From an uncultured Alphaproteobacteria bacterium (lineage in GTDB: Bacteria; Pseudomonadota; Alphaproteobacteria; HIMB59; GCA-002718135), in NCBI GenBank assembly GCA_902623545.1, contig CACNUI010000002.1, positions 1 through 64,000 on the forward strand: a DNA stretch of 64,000 nt, read 5' to 3'. The notes under the pieces were generated by a model. That model worked only from the letters and a program-made list of their open reading frames with translations, was not told where the DNA came from and made no database searches. Positions 51,578 through 61,457 of the stretch are shown piece by piece; position 1 is the stretch's first letter, and the number at the start of each line of letters is the position of its first letter. Position numbers and translations under genes: made by a program.

Positions 51578-53251
51578 ATGGAAATTATAAAAGAGTATAA
51601 AGTTTTAGCAAGGAAATATAGGCCTAAAAAGTTCAAAGATCTTGTCGGTCAGGATTTGCTTATCCAAATAATTTCAAATGCAATAATTAATGAAAGACTA
51701 GCACATGCTTATGTTCTTACTGGAGTAAGAGGAGTAGGAAAAACTACAACCGCTAGATTAATTGCTATGAGTATAAACTGTCAAAAAAGACAGACTGAAA
51801 GTTCTGAACCTTGTGGTGATTGTGATTCTTGTACATCTACTGGCATAGATAGCAACCTTGATGTAATTGAAATGGATGCTGCCTCAAATACTGGTGTAGA
51901 TGATGTAAGAGAAATTATAGAAAATGTTAAATACAAACCTATAATAGGAAATTATAAAATTTTTATTATTGATGAGGTTCATATGCTCTCAAAAAGTGCT
52001 TTTAATGCACTTCTAAAAACATTAGAAGAGCCACCAGAACATGTAAAATTTATTTTTGCAACTACGGAAGTAAAAAAAATTCCCATAACGGTTTTATCAA
52101 GATGTCAAAGATTTGATTTACTTAGAATTGAAAATAATGTTTTAACAAAACATTTATTAAAAATTGTTGAACTAGAAAATATTGATATAGAAAAAGATGC
52201 TATATCATTGATAGTTAGAGCTGCTGATGGATCAATTAGAGATGGATTAAGTCTTTTAGATCAAGCAATTACAAATCAAAATATTAAAATTGATACTACT
52301 ATAATATCTAAAATGTTAGGCTTAGCTGATCGTGAAACAATTTTTGATTTACTTGAAAAAATTTTAGAGGGTAATTCCACAGGTGCTCTCAATATATATA
52401 AAAATTTGTATGATTTAGGATCTGATGTAATTATGATTTTTGACGAATTGATAAATGTTGTTCATTTCTTAACTCAAATAAAAATTTTTTCAGATATTAA
52501 AAATGATCCTTTTATACCTGAAATTGAAAGAACAAGAGGTTATGAAATATCATCAAAATTAAGTTTAAATAATTTAAATATCATATGGCAAATACTTTTT
52601 AAAGGTTATCAGGAATTACAAACTGGTTTTCATCTTTTTCAGCATGGTGAAATGATAATTATAAGAATAATTTATTTATTTGATGGTTCAAGTCCAGATG
52701 ATTTATTAGTTAAATTAGAAAAAAAAGATAAGAATTTATTTAATAATAATATTGATAAAAATCATAAATCTGAAGGTGATGAAAAAAACAAAGTAGTAAA
52801 TTTAAATACAAAAACAATTAGTCAATCAAACAATAATAATAAAATAAAAAACTTTAGAGAATTTGTAGATATGTTTTTTATAAATAAAGAAGGAATTCTT
52901 CATTCAAAACTTTATAATGAAGTATCTCTAATTTCTTTTAAAGATAGTTCGGTAACAATAAACACAGAAAAATTATCAGACAAATCTTTCAATAGAACGA
53001 TAGCTAAATTAATATCAAAATGGACTGGAAGAATTTGGCAAATTAATTCTTCTACAAGTAACCTTGGAAAAAGTTTATATGAAGAAGATATAATTAATCA
53101 ACAAAAAGAAATAGAGATCATGAAAAATCATTCAAAGATTAAAACTATTTTGAAAGAATTCCCAAATAGTAAAATACATTCAATTACTGAACTTACAGAA
53201 GTCAATAAAGATGATGAGATAAAAAATTTAAATATATCAAAGGAGAAATAA
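51578..53251 (+). CDS. dnaX: DNA polymerase III subunit gamma/tau
   Basis: YRPKKFKDLVGQDLL; GVRGVGKTTTARLIA; CGDCDSC zinc module; IIDEVHMLSKSAFNALLKTLEEPP. Confidence 0.97.
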   Translation: MEIIKEYKVLARKYRPKKFKDLVGQDLLIQIISNAIINERLAHAYVLTGVRGVGKTTTARLIAMSINCQKRQTESSEPCGDCDSCTSTGIDSNLDVIEMDAASNTGVDDVREIIENVKYKPIIGNYKIFIIDEVHMLSKSAFNALLKTLEEPPEHVKFIFATTEVKKIPITVLSRCQRFDLLRIENNVLTKHLLKIVELENIDIEKDAISLIVRAADGSIRDGLSLLDQAITNQNIKIDTTIISKMLGLADRETIFDLLEKILEGNSTGALNIYKNLYDLGSDVIMIFDELINVVHFLTQIKIFSDIKNDPFIPEIERTRGYEISSKLSLNNLNIIWQILFKGYQELQTGFHLFQHGEMIIIRIIYLFDGSSPDDLLVKLEKKDKNLFNNNIDKNHKSEGDEKNKVVNLNTKTISQSNNNNKIKNFREFVDMFFINKEGILHSKLYNEVSLISFKDSSVTINTEKLSDKSFNRTIAKLISKWTGRIWQINSSTSNLGKSLYEEDIINQQKEIEIMKNHSKIKTILKEFPNSKIHSITELTEVNKDDEIKNLNISKEK

Positions 53252-53574
53252 TGGTAAATTTTGGTAATATGATGAAACAAGCTCAGCAATTACAAAAAAA
53301 AATGGCTGAAGCGCAAGAAAAACTTAATGAAATAGAGGTTACGGGCTCTTCTGGTGGTGATTTAGTTAGAGTTACTGCAACTGCTAAAGGAGTTTTTAAA
53401 TCAGTCTACATAGATGAAACATTATTAAAAAAAGATGAGAAGGAAATATTAGAAGATCTGATAATAGCTGCAATTAATGATGCAAAAACTAAAGGTGAAC
53501 AAGCTGCACAAGAAGAAATGAAAAATTTGACAGGTGGTTTACCTTTACCACCTGGAATGAAACTACCCTTTTAG
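53251..53574 (+). CDS. ybaB: YbaB/EbfC nucleoid-associated protein
   Basis: NMMKQAQQLQKKMAEAQEKL; dnaX-ybaB-recR order. Confidence 0.95.
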   Translation: MVNFGNMMKQAQQLQKKMAEAQEKLNEIEVTGSSGGDLVRVTATAKGVFKSVYIDETLLKKDEKEILEDLIIAAINDAKTKGEQAAQEEMKNLTGGLPLPPGMKLPF

Positions 53575-53576
53575 AT

Positions 53577-54176
53577 ATGGAGCAAACACCAATTGATAAA
53601 TTAATAAATGACATTTCCAAATTACCGGGTTTAGGTAGACGTTCTGCGCAAAGAATTGCGTTATTTTTATTAAAGAATAAAGATAAAAACCTCTTTCCAT
53701 TAATAGAAAGTTTAAATCTATCTTATAATAAAATTATTGAGTGTGATAATTGTGGAAATATTGATCTTCAAAATCCATGTAATATTTGTTCAAATAAAAC
53801 AAGAGATAAATTTACTATTTGTGTAGTTGAAGATATTTCTGATTTATGGACTTTTGAAAAAATTGGATTTTATAGAGGCTTGTACCATGTATTAGGTGGA
53901 TCTCTTTCCGCATTGCAAGGTATAGGCACTGATGAATTAAAAATACAAAATCTTCTAGTTAGAATTGAAAAAAATAAAACTAAAGAAATAATAATAGCAC
54001 TTAGTACAACAATGGAAGGCCAAACTACATCTTTTGTACTTGCTGATAAACTAGAAAAATTTAATAATTTAAATGTTACGCGCTTAGCTCAAGGAATACC
54101 TATTGGTGGTGAATTACATTATTTAGACGAAAATACCTTAAATACAGCTTTTCAAGCTAGAAAAAAAATTACATAA
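53577..54176 (+). CDS. recR: Recombination protein RecR
   Basis: LPGLGRRSAQRIALFLL; C4 zinc finger; TOPRIM CVVEDISDLW. Confidence 0.96.
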   Translation: MEQTPIDKLINDISKLPGLGRRSAQRIALFLLKNKDKNLFPLIESLNLSYNKIIECDNCGNIDLQNPCNICSNKTRDKFTICVVEDISDLWTFEKIGFYRGLYHVLGGSLSALQGIGTDELKIQNLLVRIEKNKTKEIIIALSTTMEGQTTSFVLADKLEKFNNLNVTRLAQGIPIGGELHYLDENTLNTAFQARKKIT

Positions 54177-54182
54177 ATTTAA

Positions 54183-54698
54183 ATGGCTAAATTACTTTAT
54201 GTTCCAAATCCACTGCTACGTCAAAAAGCAGATAAAATTCAATCTGTTGGAACTAATGAAATAGAAGTTGCAAAAAAAATGATGCAAATAATGTTAAAAG
54301 CACCAGGAGTAGGTCTTGCAGCAAATCAAATTGGAATTCTAAAACAAATAGTCACTATATTTTTCGTAAATCAAGAGACAAAAAAAGAAACACAATACAC
54401 ATTATTTAACCCTAATATTATTTCTTATTCTCAAGAAAAAATTGTTATGGAAGAAGGTTGTTTATCAATTCCTGAACAATTTGCAGAAATAGAGAGGCCT
54501 CAAAATATAATAGTTGAGTACTTAGATGAAAATAATAAACTAATAAAAAAAGAAGTTAGTGGAGTAGAATCAAGAATTTTACAACATGAAATTGATCACC
54601 TTTCTGGTAAATTATTCATAGATTATCTTTCTTCATTAAAAAGAAATATAATGCTTAAAAAAGTACAAAAATATTTAAAAAATAAAAATAATGAATAA
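54183..54698 (+). CDS. def: Peptide deformylase
   Basis: GVGLAANQIG; EGCLSIP; QHEIDHLSG. Confidence 0.97.
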   Translation: MAKLLYVPNPLLRQKADKIQSVGTNEIEVAKKMMQIMLKAPGVGLAANQIGILKQIVTIFFVNQETKKETQYTLFNPNIISYSQEKIVMEEGCLSIPEQFAEIERPQNIIVEYLDENNKLIKKEVSGVESRILQHEIDHLSGKLFIDYLSSLKRNIMLKKVQKYLKNKNNE

Positions 54699-55614
54699 TA
54701 AAAAAATAATTTTTATGGGTTCGCCAAAAATAGCTTCTGAATATCTTGAGGCTTTAATTCAAAATAATTTTATGATTTCAGCTGTATTTTCGCAACCCCC
54801 AAAAAAACAATCTAGAGGAATGAAAATAATTGAATCTGAGGTCCATCAGCTTGCTAATAAAAATAAAATTGAGGTTTTTTGTCCAAATACGTTTGATAAT
54901 CATACGATTGAGAAAGTAAAAAAATTAAATCCTGATTTAATTATTGTTATGGCATATGGTAAAATATTACCAAAAAATATTTTGGATCTACCACCATTTG
55001 GTTGTATCAATATCCATGTTTCTTTGTTGCCTAGATGGAGGGGTGCAGCTCCAATAGAGCATTCTTTAATGAATGGTGATAAAGAGACTGGTATATCAAT
55101 AATACAGCTAATCGAAAAATTAGATGCTGGACCAATTATCAATCAAAAAAAAGTAGAAATAGAAGACAGTTGTAATAAAAATGAATTAAGTCAAAAATTA
55201 ACAGAGGTTGGAATCAAATTATTAGTGGAAACTATTCCTCTTATATTTGATAAAAAAATCTCTTATTCTAACCAGAATGATAATGATGCAACATATGCAA
55301 GTAAAATTTCTTCAGAAAAAAGAAAAATAAATTTTAATAAATCAGTAGATGAAGTTTTAAATCTTATAAGAGCACATTCACCCAAACCTGGTGCTTGGTT
55401 TACTATACAAAATGAAAGAATTAAAATCATTAAAGCAAGAAAATCATACTCTAACGGTAATGCATCGACAATTCTTAACGAGACCTTTGATATTGGGTGT
55501 AATAACGGAAGTATTGAACCACTAATTTTACAAAGAGAAGGCAAAAATGCTATTTCTAAAGATGATTTTCTTCGCGGTTATAGCTTTAAGATTAATGATA
55601 TAATAAATGCCTAA
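54691..55614 (+). CDS. fmt: Methionyl-tRNA formyltransferase
   Basis: INIHVSLLPRWRGAAPIEHSLMNGDKETGISI. Confidence 0.96.
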   Translation: MNNKKIIFMGSPKIASEYLEALIQNNFMISAVFSQPPKKQSRGMKIIESEVHQLANKNKIEVFCPNTFDNHTIEKVKKLNPDLIIVMAYGKILPKNILDLPPFGCINIHVSLLPRWRGAAPIEHSLMNGDKETGISIIQLIEKLDAGPIINQKKVEIEDSCNKNELSQKLTEVGIKLLVETIPLIFDKKISYSNQNDNDATYASKISSEKRKINFNKSVDEVLNLIRAHSPKPGAWFTIQNERIKIIKARKSYSNGNASTILNETFDIGCNNGSIEPLILQREGKNAISKDDFLRGYSFKINDIINA

Positions 55615-56341
55615 CTACAAGATAATATTAGAATACGACGGGACTAATTATGTAGGTTGGCAACGTCAAGAAAATGGTCCTTCAGTTCAGCAATTGGTTG
55701 AAGAGGCGGTAGAAAAACTATCTAAACAAAAAATAACACTTTTTGGAGCTGGTCGAACAGATGCAGGTGTACATGCAAGAGGACAGGTAGCTAATTTTGA
55801 ATTAGAGCAACATTTTGATACTGATACTATTAGAGATGGTATTAATCATTATCTAAGACCCCAACCAATATCTATTTTACATGCTGAAGAAGTAGATAAA
55901 GATTTTAATTCTAGATTTTCAGCAAAATTGAGATGGTATGAATACAAGATCGTAAATAGAAGATCACCAATTACGATAGAACAAAACAAAGTTTGGTGTG
56001 TACATAAAAAAATAGATACTGAAAAAATAATAAAACAATCACAACAATTTATAGGTAAATTTGATTTGTCTGCTTTTAGATCAATAAATTGCCAATCGAA
56101 ATCACCAATTAAATCTATTAATTCACTAGATATAAATTTTAATCATGATGAAATAAATTTTTTAATATCAGCTAAATCTTTTTTACATTCTCAAGTTAGA
56201 ATCATGGTCGGCACACTAATCGACATAGGATTAAATAAAATAGAAAAATCCATTTCAGAAATTATTCAATCCAAAAAAAGAGAATTTGCGGGAGTTACTG
56301 CACCACCTGAAGGATTATATTTATTGAAAATAGATTATTAA
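55607..56341 (+). CDS. truA: tRNA pseudouridine synthase A
   Basis: EYDGTNYVGWQRQ; GAGRTDAGVHARGQVANF. Confidence 0.97.
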   Translation: MPNYKIILEYDGTNYVGWQRQENGPSVQQLVEEAVEKLSKQKITLFGAGRTDAGVHARGQVANFELEQHFDTDTIRDGINHYLRPQPISILHAEEVDKDFNSRFSAKLRWYEYKIVNRRSPITIEQNKVWCVHKKIDTEKIIKQSQQFIGKFDLSAFRSINCQSKSPIKSINSLDINFNHDEINFLISAKSFLHSQVRIMVGTLIDIGLNKIEKSISEIIQSKKREFAGVTAPPEGLYLLKIDY

Positions 56342-56901
56342 TAAAAGCCAATTTCTGATAAGCAAATATCTGCTTGAAAATCTTTAAATCCAGCAACCAG
56401 CCCTAACGTCTTTATATTCTGACCAACTAGTTTTTTAGGTTGATAAGCATTTGATTTTTTAAATTCACTAAAGGGCGCTTTTATTATTGCCCACTCAGAG
56501 TTAGTTTTAAAACTATATTTATAATATTGCCATGGAGCCATCGTAAGAGCAGTTCTTACATGAATTGAATACTCTTCATTATTACCAAATACTTTAAAAT
56601 AAATACCCTCAAACTCCTCTGTTGATATTGAAGGTTTTAATTGATTTCTTATTTGTATAAAGCCACCGTTATTTTCAGTCGTTACATCTCCTGTCATATG
56701 ATAACAATTAACATCATTAACTTTTGATATAATTGCTTTACCCTGTGATAATCCACCCATTACTCCATCAGTGAAAAAAGCCCAATTTTGACCTTGAGAA
56801 GAAATTCCAGGTGTCTCTAAGTTATCGAGTATCATTTTATTCTGAGAGTGAAGATTGAATGAAAAAAATAAAATAAGAACAAAAATTATTAAACTTTTCA
56901 A
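56338..56901 (-). CDS. CIA30-like protein
   Basis: Signal peptide; WAFFTDGVMGGLSQGKA...CYHMTGDVTTENNGGFIQIR. Confidence 0.85.
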   Translation of the reverse strand: MKSLIIFVLILFFSFNLHSQNKMILDNLETPGISSQGQNWAFFTDGVMGGLSQGKAIISKVNDVNCYHMTGDVTTENNGGFIQIRNQLKPSISTEEFEGIYFKVFGNNEEYSIHVRTALTMAPWQYYKYSFKTNSEWAIIKAPFSEFKKSNAYQPKKLVGQNIKTLGLVAGFKDFQADICLSEIGFY

Positions 56902-57170
56902 TTTTTACGATTTTCTGCTAATTTTTTTTTAATAAGAGATAAACCAGTTTCAACTTTGGATTTATACGATTCTTCAAATGCCTTTAGCTGCCAATCTGAA
57001 AATCTAGATTTTAGTTCAGATAAATTATTTTGTTTCCATTCATTTGAAGTATTTTCATCTTTCCAAATATCTTTCTCTTCGTTAGTTCTTCCACAACCAT
57101 AGCAATACCCTGAGATTGGGTCAGTTTTACATACGCTAATGCAAGGCGAAATTACTTTGTTCTGTTCCAT
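56898..57170 (-). CDS. DUF1289-type cysteine-rich small protein
   Basis: SPCISVCKTDPISGYCYGCGRTNEEKDIW; start MEQNKVISP preferred to the longer track ORF. Confidence 0.85.
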   Translation of the reverse strand: MEQNKVISPCISVCKTDPISGYCYGCGRTNEEKDIWKDENTSNEWKQNNLSELKSRFSDWQLKAFEESYKSKVETGLSLIKKKLAENRKN

Positions 57171-57231
57171 GGTGATATACATATATTTTTTTTTAGTTTA
57201 TTCCATTAAAACGATGTAAAACTTTAAAATT

Positions 57232-58197
57232 ATGACTGATTTTAGCTATTTAAATGTTGATAACGCTTATAAATTAATCAATCAAAAGGTAACAAAAACT
57301 CCCTTGATAACTAATGATTACATAAATAATCTTTTAGAAGCTGAAATTTATTTTAAACTTGAAAATTTACAAAATACTGGATCATTTAAACTACGTGGAG
57401 CGACACATAAAATTACAAAATTAAAAGAAAGTGTAAAAGACTCAGGTGTAGTAGCATATTCATCAGGCAATCATGCACAAGCTGTTGCCTATGCATCTAT
57501 GATTAATAGCATTAGTGCAAAAATAATAATGCCTAAAACTGCACCTAAAATAAAAATTGAAAATACAAAAAAATACGGAGCAGAGGTAATATTATATGAC
57601 ACTTATTTTCAAAATAGAGAAGAGATAGGAAATGAAATTCAAAAGAAGGATAATAGAGCTCTAATTAAACCCTATGATGATGAAGATATAATTGCTGGTC
57701 AGGGAACTGCAGCTATCGAAATTGTAAATGATTTGAAAGAGCAATCAATTGAACCTGATCTGTATTTATGTTGTTGTGGAGGTGGAGGGCTAATTGCAGG
57801 AACATCAACATACTTAAAACATATTTATCCAGATATGAAATCATATTCTGTAGAGCCCGATGAATTTGATGATACAAAAAAATCTTTAGAAGCTGGTAAA
57901 ATTATAGAAAATAAAAAAAATGCTAAATCTTTTTGTGATGCACTGTTAGCACCTCAACCAGGAAATATAACCTTTCAAATTAATTCAAATAATCTTGAAG
58001 GAGGATTAAGTGTTTCTGATGAAGAAGTAACAAAGACCATAATTTTACTAGCTGAACAACTTAAAATAGTAGTGGAACCAGGCGGGGCAGTTGCGGCAGC
58101 TGCAGTATTAAATAATAAAATTGATGTCAAAAATAAAAAAATTATAGTTATGATTTCTGGTGGTAATATTGATTTAAGTTTATTTAATAAGTTATGA
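57232..58197 (+). CDS. Threonine/serine dehydratase-type PLP enzyme
   Basis: FKLENLQNTGSFKLRGATHKI; CCCGGGGLIAGTS; VEPGGAVAAAA. Confidence 0.92.
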   Translation: MTDFSYLNVDNAYKLINQKVTKTPLITNDYINNLLEAEIYFKLENLQNTGSFKLRGATHKITKLKESVKDSGVVAYSSGNHAQAVAYASMINSISAKIIMPKTAPKIKIENTKKYGAEVILYDTYFQNREEIGNEIQKKDNRALIKPYDDEDIIAGQGTAAIEIVNDLKEQSIEPDLYLCCCGGGGLIAGTSTYLKHIYPDMKSYSVEPDEFDDTKKSLEAGKIIENKKNAKSFCDALLAPQPGNITFQINSNNLEGGLSVSDEEVTKTIILLAEQLKIVVEPGGAVAAAAVLNNKIDVKNKKIIVMISGGNIDLSLFNKL

Positions 58198-59960
58198 TCA
58201 ATCAATCAAATTTAAAAAAATTACAAATTCTCTTAAAAGAAAAAGATACTGATATATTTGTCATTAACAGAAGTGATGAATATTTAAATGAGTATATTTC
58301 TCCAAGTGCAGAAAGATTAAATTTTATAACAAACTTTTCTGGTTCAGCAGGAAGAGCAATTATAACACCAACAGATGCCTTATTGTATGTTGATGGGCGA
58401 TATACTTTTCAAGCAAATACTCAAATTAATACTAAAGAGATTCAAGCAAAACACTTAAATAGCTTTTGGACAGATTTAGAAAAAATTTTATTAGAAAAAA
58501 AATTTAAAATTGCATTAGATCCAACTCTTCATTCAATTATAGAAATTGAAAAAGTAATTAAAATGTTAGAGAATTCAACATCTCAACTTCAATTAATAGA
58601 TAAAAATTTTGTTGATTTAATATGGGAAAATCAACCAAAAACGCAGTATACAGATATATTTGATCACCCAACAAGTTTTGCTGGTCAGGGCAGACGTGAA
58701 AAATTAGATATTTTAAAAAAATTTTTAGATAAAAATGAAATTGATCATTACTTCGTGTCTGGGCTTGATAATATTGCTTGGCTATTAAATTTAAGAGCAG
58801 ATGATATTAAATATACACCGTTGCTTTATTCTTATCTTCTAATTTCAAAAAATAATAAACACTCTTTGTATATTAAAGAGTCTGCAATGCCAGAAATACT
58901 AAAAAAGGAAATCAAAACACTAATAAATATTAATAATATTGATAATATCGGATCAATTTTTAATAACATCAATTCATCTGAGTCAATTGGTTTAGATTTT
59001 AATTCCACTACTTATTATTTTTTAGATCTTTTAAGAAAACAAAAAATAAATACTAAAAATTTAGCAAATCCATGTATTTTGTTAAAAGCTATCAAAAATG
59101 AAACTGAACTAGATGGGGCCAAAAAAGCACATATAAGAGATGGAGTTAGTATTACCAAATATATTTATTGGTTAAAAAATATTATGGATCCTAAATCAAA
59201 TGATGAAATAAGTGTTGCAAATCATTTAGAAAATCTGCGAATAAAAAATGAATTATTTCACTCTCTATCTTTTGATACAATATCTGCAATTGACAAAAAT
59301 GCAGCCCTTCCTCATTACCGTGTTACTGAAGAAGGAAAATTATCTTTCTCAGATAATAATATCTATCTTGTTGACTCAGGGGGTCAATATTTTGATGGAA
59401 CAACGGATATAACAAGAACTATAATTTTAGGTAAACCAACAAGAGAACAAAAAGATAGATTTACGAGAGTTCTTAAGGGTCATATTGCTCTATCAAATCA
59501 TGTTTTTAACAAAGGAACAAAAGGAACTGATATTGATTATCTGGCAAGAAAAAGTTTGCAAGAAATTAATTTAGATTATGATCATGGTACCGGTCACGGT
59601 ATTGGAAGTTTTTTGAGTGTTCATGAAGCCCCACAACGTATTGCAAAAAAATCAATGTTTAATAGCGTTGAGTTGTTTCCAGGAATGATTTTATCCAATG
59701 AACCTGGATACTATAAAGAAAATGAATATGGTATAAGAATAGAAAATTTAGTCATGATAAAAGAGAATAATGAAAAAAAATTATATTTTGAAAACATCTC
59801 GTGGTGTCCAATAGATTTGGATCTCATTGACAGTAGTATGCTTGATCAAATTGAGAAATATTGGCTGAATAAATACCATAAAAAAGTGTATGAAACATTG
59901 GAGAAGTACCTTGAGAATGAAGAGAGAGATTGGCTTAAAAAGGTAACATCTCAAGTTTAA
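58194..59960 (+). CDS. pepP: Xaa-Pro aminopeptidase (M24)
   Basis: LVDSGGQYFDGTTDITRTI; DHGTGHGIGSFLSVHE; SNEPGYYKENEYGIRIENL. Confidence 0.93.
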   Translation: MINQSNLKKLQILLKEKDTDIFVINRSDEYLNEYISPSAERLNFITNFSGSAGRAIITPTDALLYVDGRYTFQANTQINTKEIQAKHLNSFWTDLEKILLEKKFKIALDPTLHSIIEIEKVIKMLENSTSQLQLIDKNFVDLIWENQPKTQYTDIFDHPTSFAGQGRREKLDILKKFLDKNEIDHYFVSGLDNIAWLLNLRADDIKYTPLLYSYLLISKNNKHSLYIKESAMPEILKKEIKTLININNIDNIGSIFNNINSSESIGLDFNSTTYYFLDLLRKQKINTKNLANPCILLKAIKNETELDGAKKAHIRDGVSITKYIYWLKNIMDPKSNDEISVANHLENLRIKNELFHSLSFDTISAIDKNAALPHYRVTEEGKLSFSDNNIYLVDSGGQYFDGTTDITRTIILGKPTREQKDRFTRVLKGHIALSNHVFNKGTKGTDIDYLARKSLQEINLDYDHGTGHGIGSFLSVHEAPQRIAKKSMFNSVELFPGMILSNEPGYYKENEYGIRIENLVMIKENNEKKLYFENISWCPIDLDLIDSSMLDQIEKYWLNKYHKKVYETLEKYLENEERDWLKKVTSQV

Positions 59961-59973
59961 CTAAAGCTACTAA

Positions 59974-60141
59974 TTATGCAGCTTTTTCATTAATTGCAAA
60001 TTCAGTTCTCAAGAGATGTTTATCTAATTCAATTTTCCATTCTTCTCTATATTCAGACTTGAAATATTTAACTAAATCATCATCATTATTATAGTTTTTG
60101 TCACTAAAATCTTCTAAATCATTATTAAAAACATTAATCAT
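59974..60141 (-). CDS. Small conserved-looking hypothetical protein (55 aa)
   Basis: MINVFNNDLEDFSDKNYNNDDDLVKYFKSEYREEWKIELDKHLLRTEFAINEKAA; hydrophilic, convergent with pepP; not in ORF track, weak RBS. Confidence 0.5.
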   Translation of the reverse strand: MINVFNNDLEDFSDKNYNNDDDLVKYFKSEYREEWKIELDKHLLRTEFAINEKAA

Positions 60142-60353
60142 TATTTTTTCCCATCATAATAAAATAGTTATTATTCCATGCAATCAAAGTATAAATATAT
60201 AAATATTAATATGCAAAAAATGCATATATACTTGTATAAGAATATAAAAATTTCAAATAAACATTAGTTTTATTTAATAATGATTAAAATTAATTGTTCC
60301 TAATTGACTTTGTGCATTAATACTTCATAAATTTCATAATATTATAACCTTCA

Positions 60354-61457
60354 ATGATAATAATTTTAACACAATGCTTTCCATCTAAAGTAGGTGGAAT
60401 TGAAACTCTGATGTATGATTTAGCATTTAATCTAAGTCTTAAACACGATGTAAAAGTCTTAGCTGATCAACAAAATATATCAAGAGATTTAGAATTTGAT
60501 AAAAATAATAAAAACTTTTCAATACTAAGATTTAAAGGTTTAAAATTTTTAAGAAATAGGAAAAAATTTAATCAACTTAAAGATATTTGTTCTTCAAATA
60601 ATATTGATGCAGTTATAACTGATAGTTGGAAAAGTCTTGAGTTACCAATTAATTTTTTAAAAGAGAAACAAATACCAATTATTAGTCTTGTTCATGGAAA
60701 TGAAATAATAATCAAAAATAATAATCATCATAATCGAATAAAGAAAGTTTTGGAATCAGCAAATGCATTAGTGGTCAATTCTTCATATACTAAAAAATTA
60801 CTTTCAAAAATAAGTGAAAACTTTAAAAAAATTGAGGTTATTTATCCAGGTGTAAGATCTACTAAGCATATTATAGAGCAAGCTATAGATTTAGATGATA
60901 GTTATCCAACGTTGCTTACTCTTGCTAGACTAGAAAAAAGAAAAGGACATTCATTTATTCTTAAATCTGTTTGTAATTTAAAAAAAATTTATCCAGATAT
61001 TCAATATATAATTGCTGGTGAAGGTGATCAGTTAGAGAATATAAAGAAAGAAATAAAAAACTATAATCTAGAAGCAAATGTAAAGTTAGTTGGAACAATA
61101 AATGAAAATCAAAAAAAATTCATTTTTTCTAAAACTGATATTATGATCATGACAACTATAGATGAAACTCATGCAAATTCTATTGAAGGTTTTGGAATTG
61201 TATACATTGAAGCAGCACAATATGGAATTCCATCAATTGCTTCAAATGTTGGAGGCACTCCTGAAGCTGTATTGCATAATAAAACAGGTTTAATTATTAA
61301 TAATTTTAATGAATTAGATGAATCAATTAAGAATTTAGTTAAGAACCAACAAAATAGGATTGAATTAGGACAAAATGCAAAAAATAGAGCAGATAATGAA
61401 TTAAACTGGGAAAAACAAATATTAAAATACAATAAGTTGATAGATGATATTCAATGA
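60354..61457 (+). CDS. Glycosyltransferase family 4-type
   Basis: PSKVGGIETLMYDLA; LLTLARLEKRKGHSFIL; EGFGIVYIEAAQYGIPSIASNVGGTPEAV. Confidence 0.92.
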   Translation: MIIILTQCFPSKVGGIETLMYDLAFNLSLKHDVKVLADQQNISRDLEFDKNNKNFSILRFKGLKFLRNRKKFNQLKDICSSNNIDAVITDSWKSLELPINFLKEKQIPIISLVHGNEIIIKNNNHHNRIKKVLESANALVVNSSYTKKLLSKISENFKKIEVIYPGVRSTKHIIEQAIDLDDSYPTLLTLARLEKRKGHSFILKSVCNLKKIYPDIQYIIAGEGDQLENIKKEIKNYNLEANVKLVGTINENQKKFIFSKTDIMIMTTIDETHANSIEGFGIVYIEAAQYGIPSIASNVGGTPEAVLHNKTGLIINNFNELDESIKNLVKNQQNRIELGQNAKNRADNELNWEKQILKYNKLIDDIQ

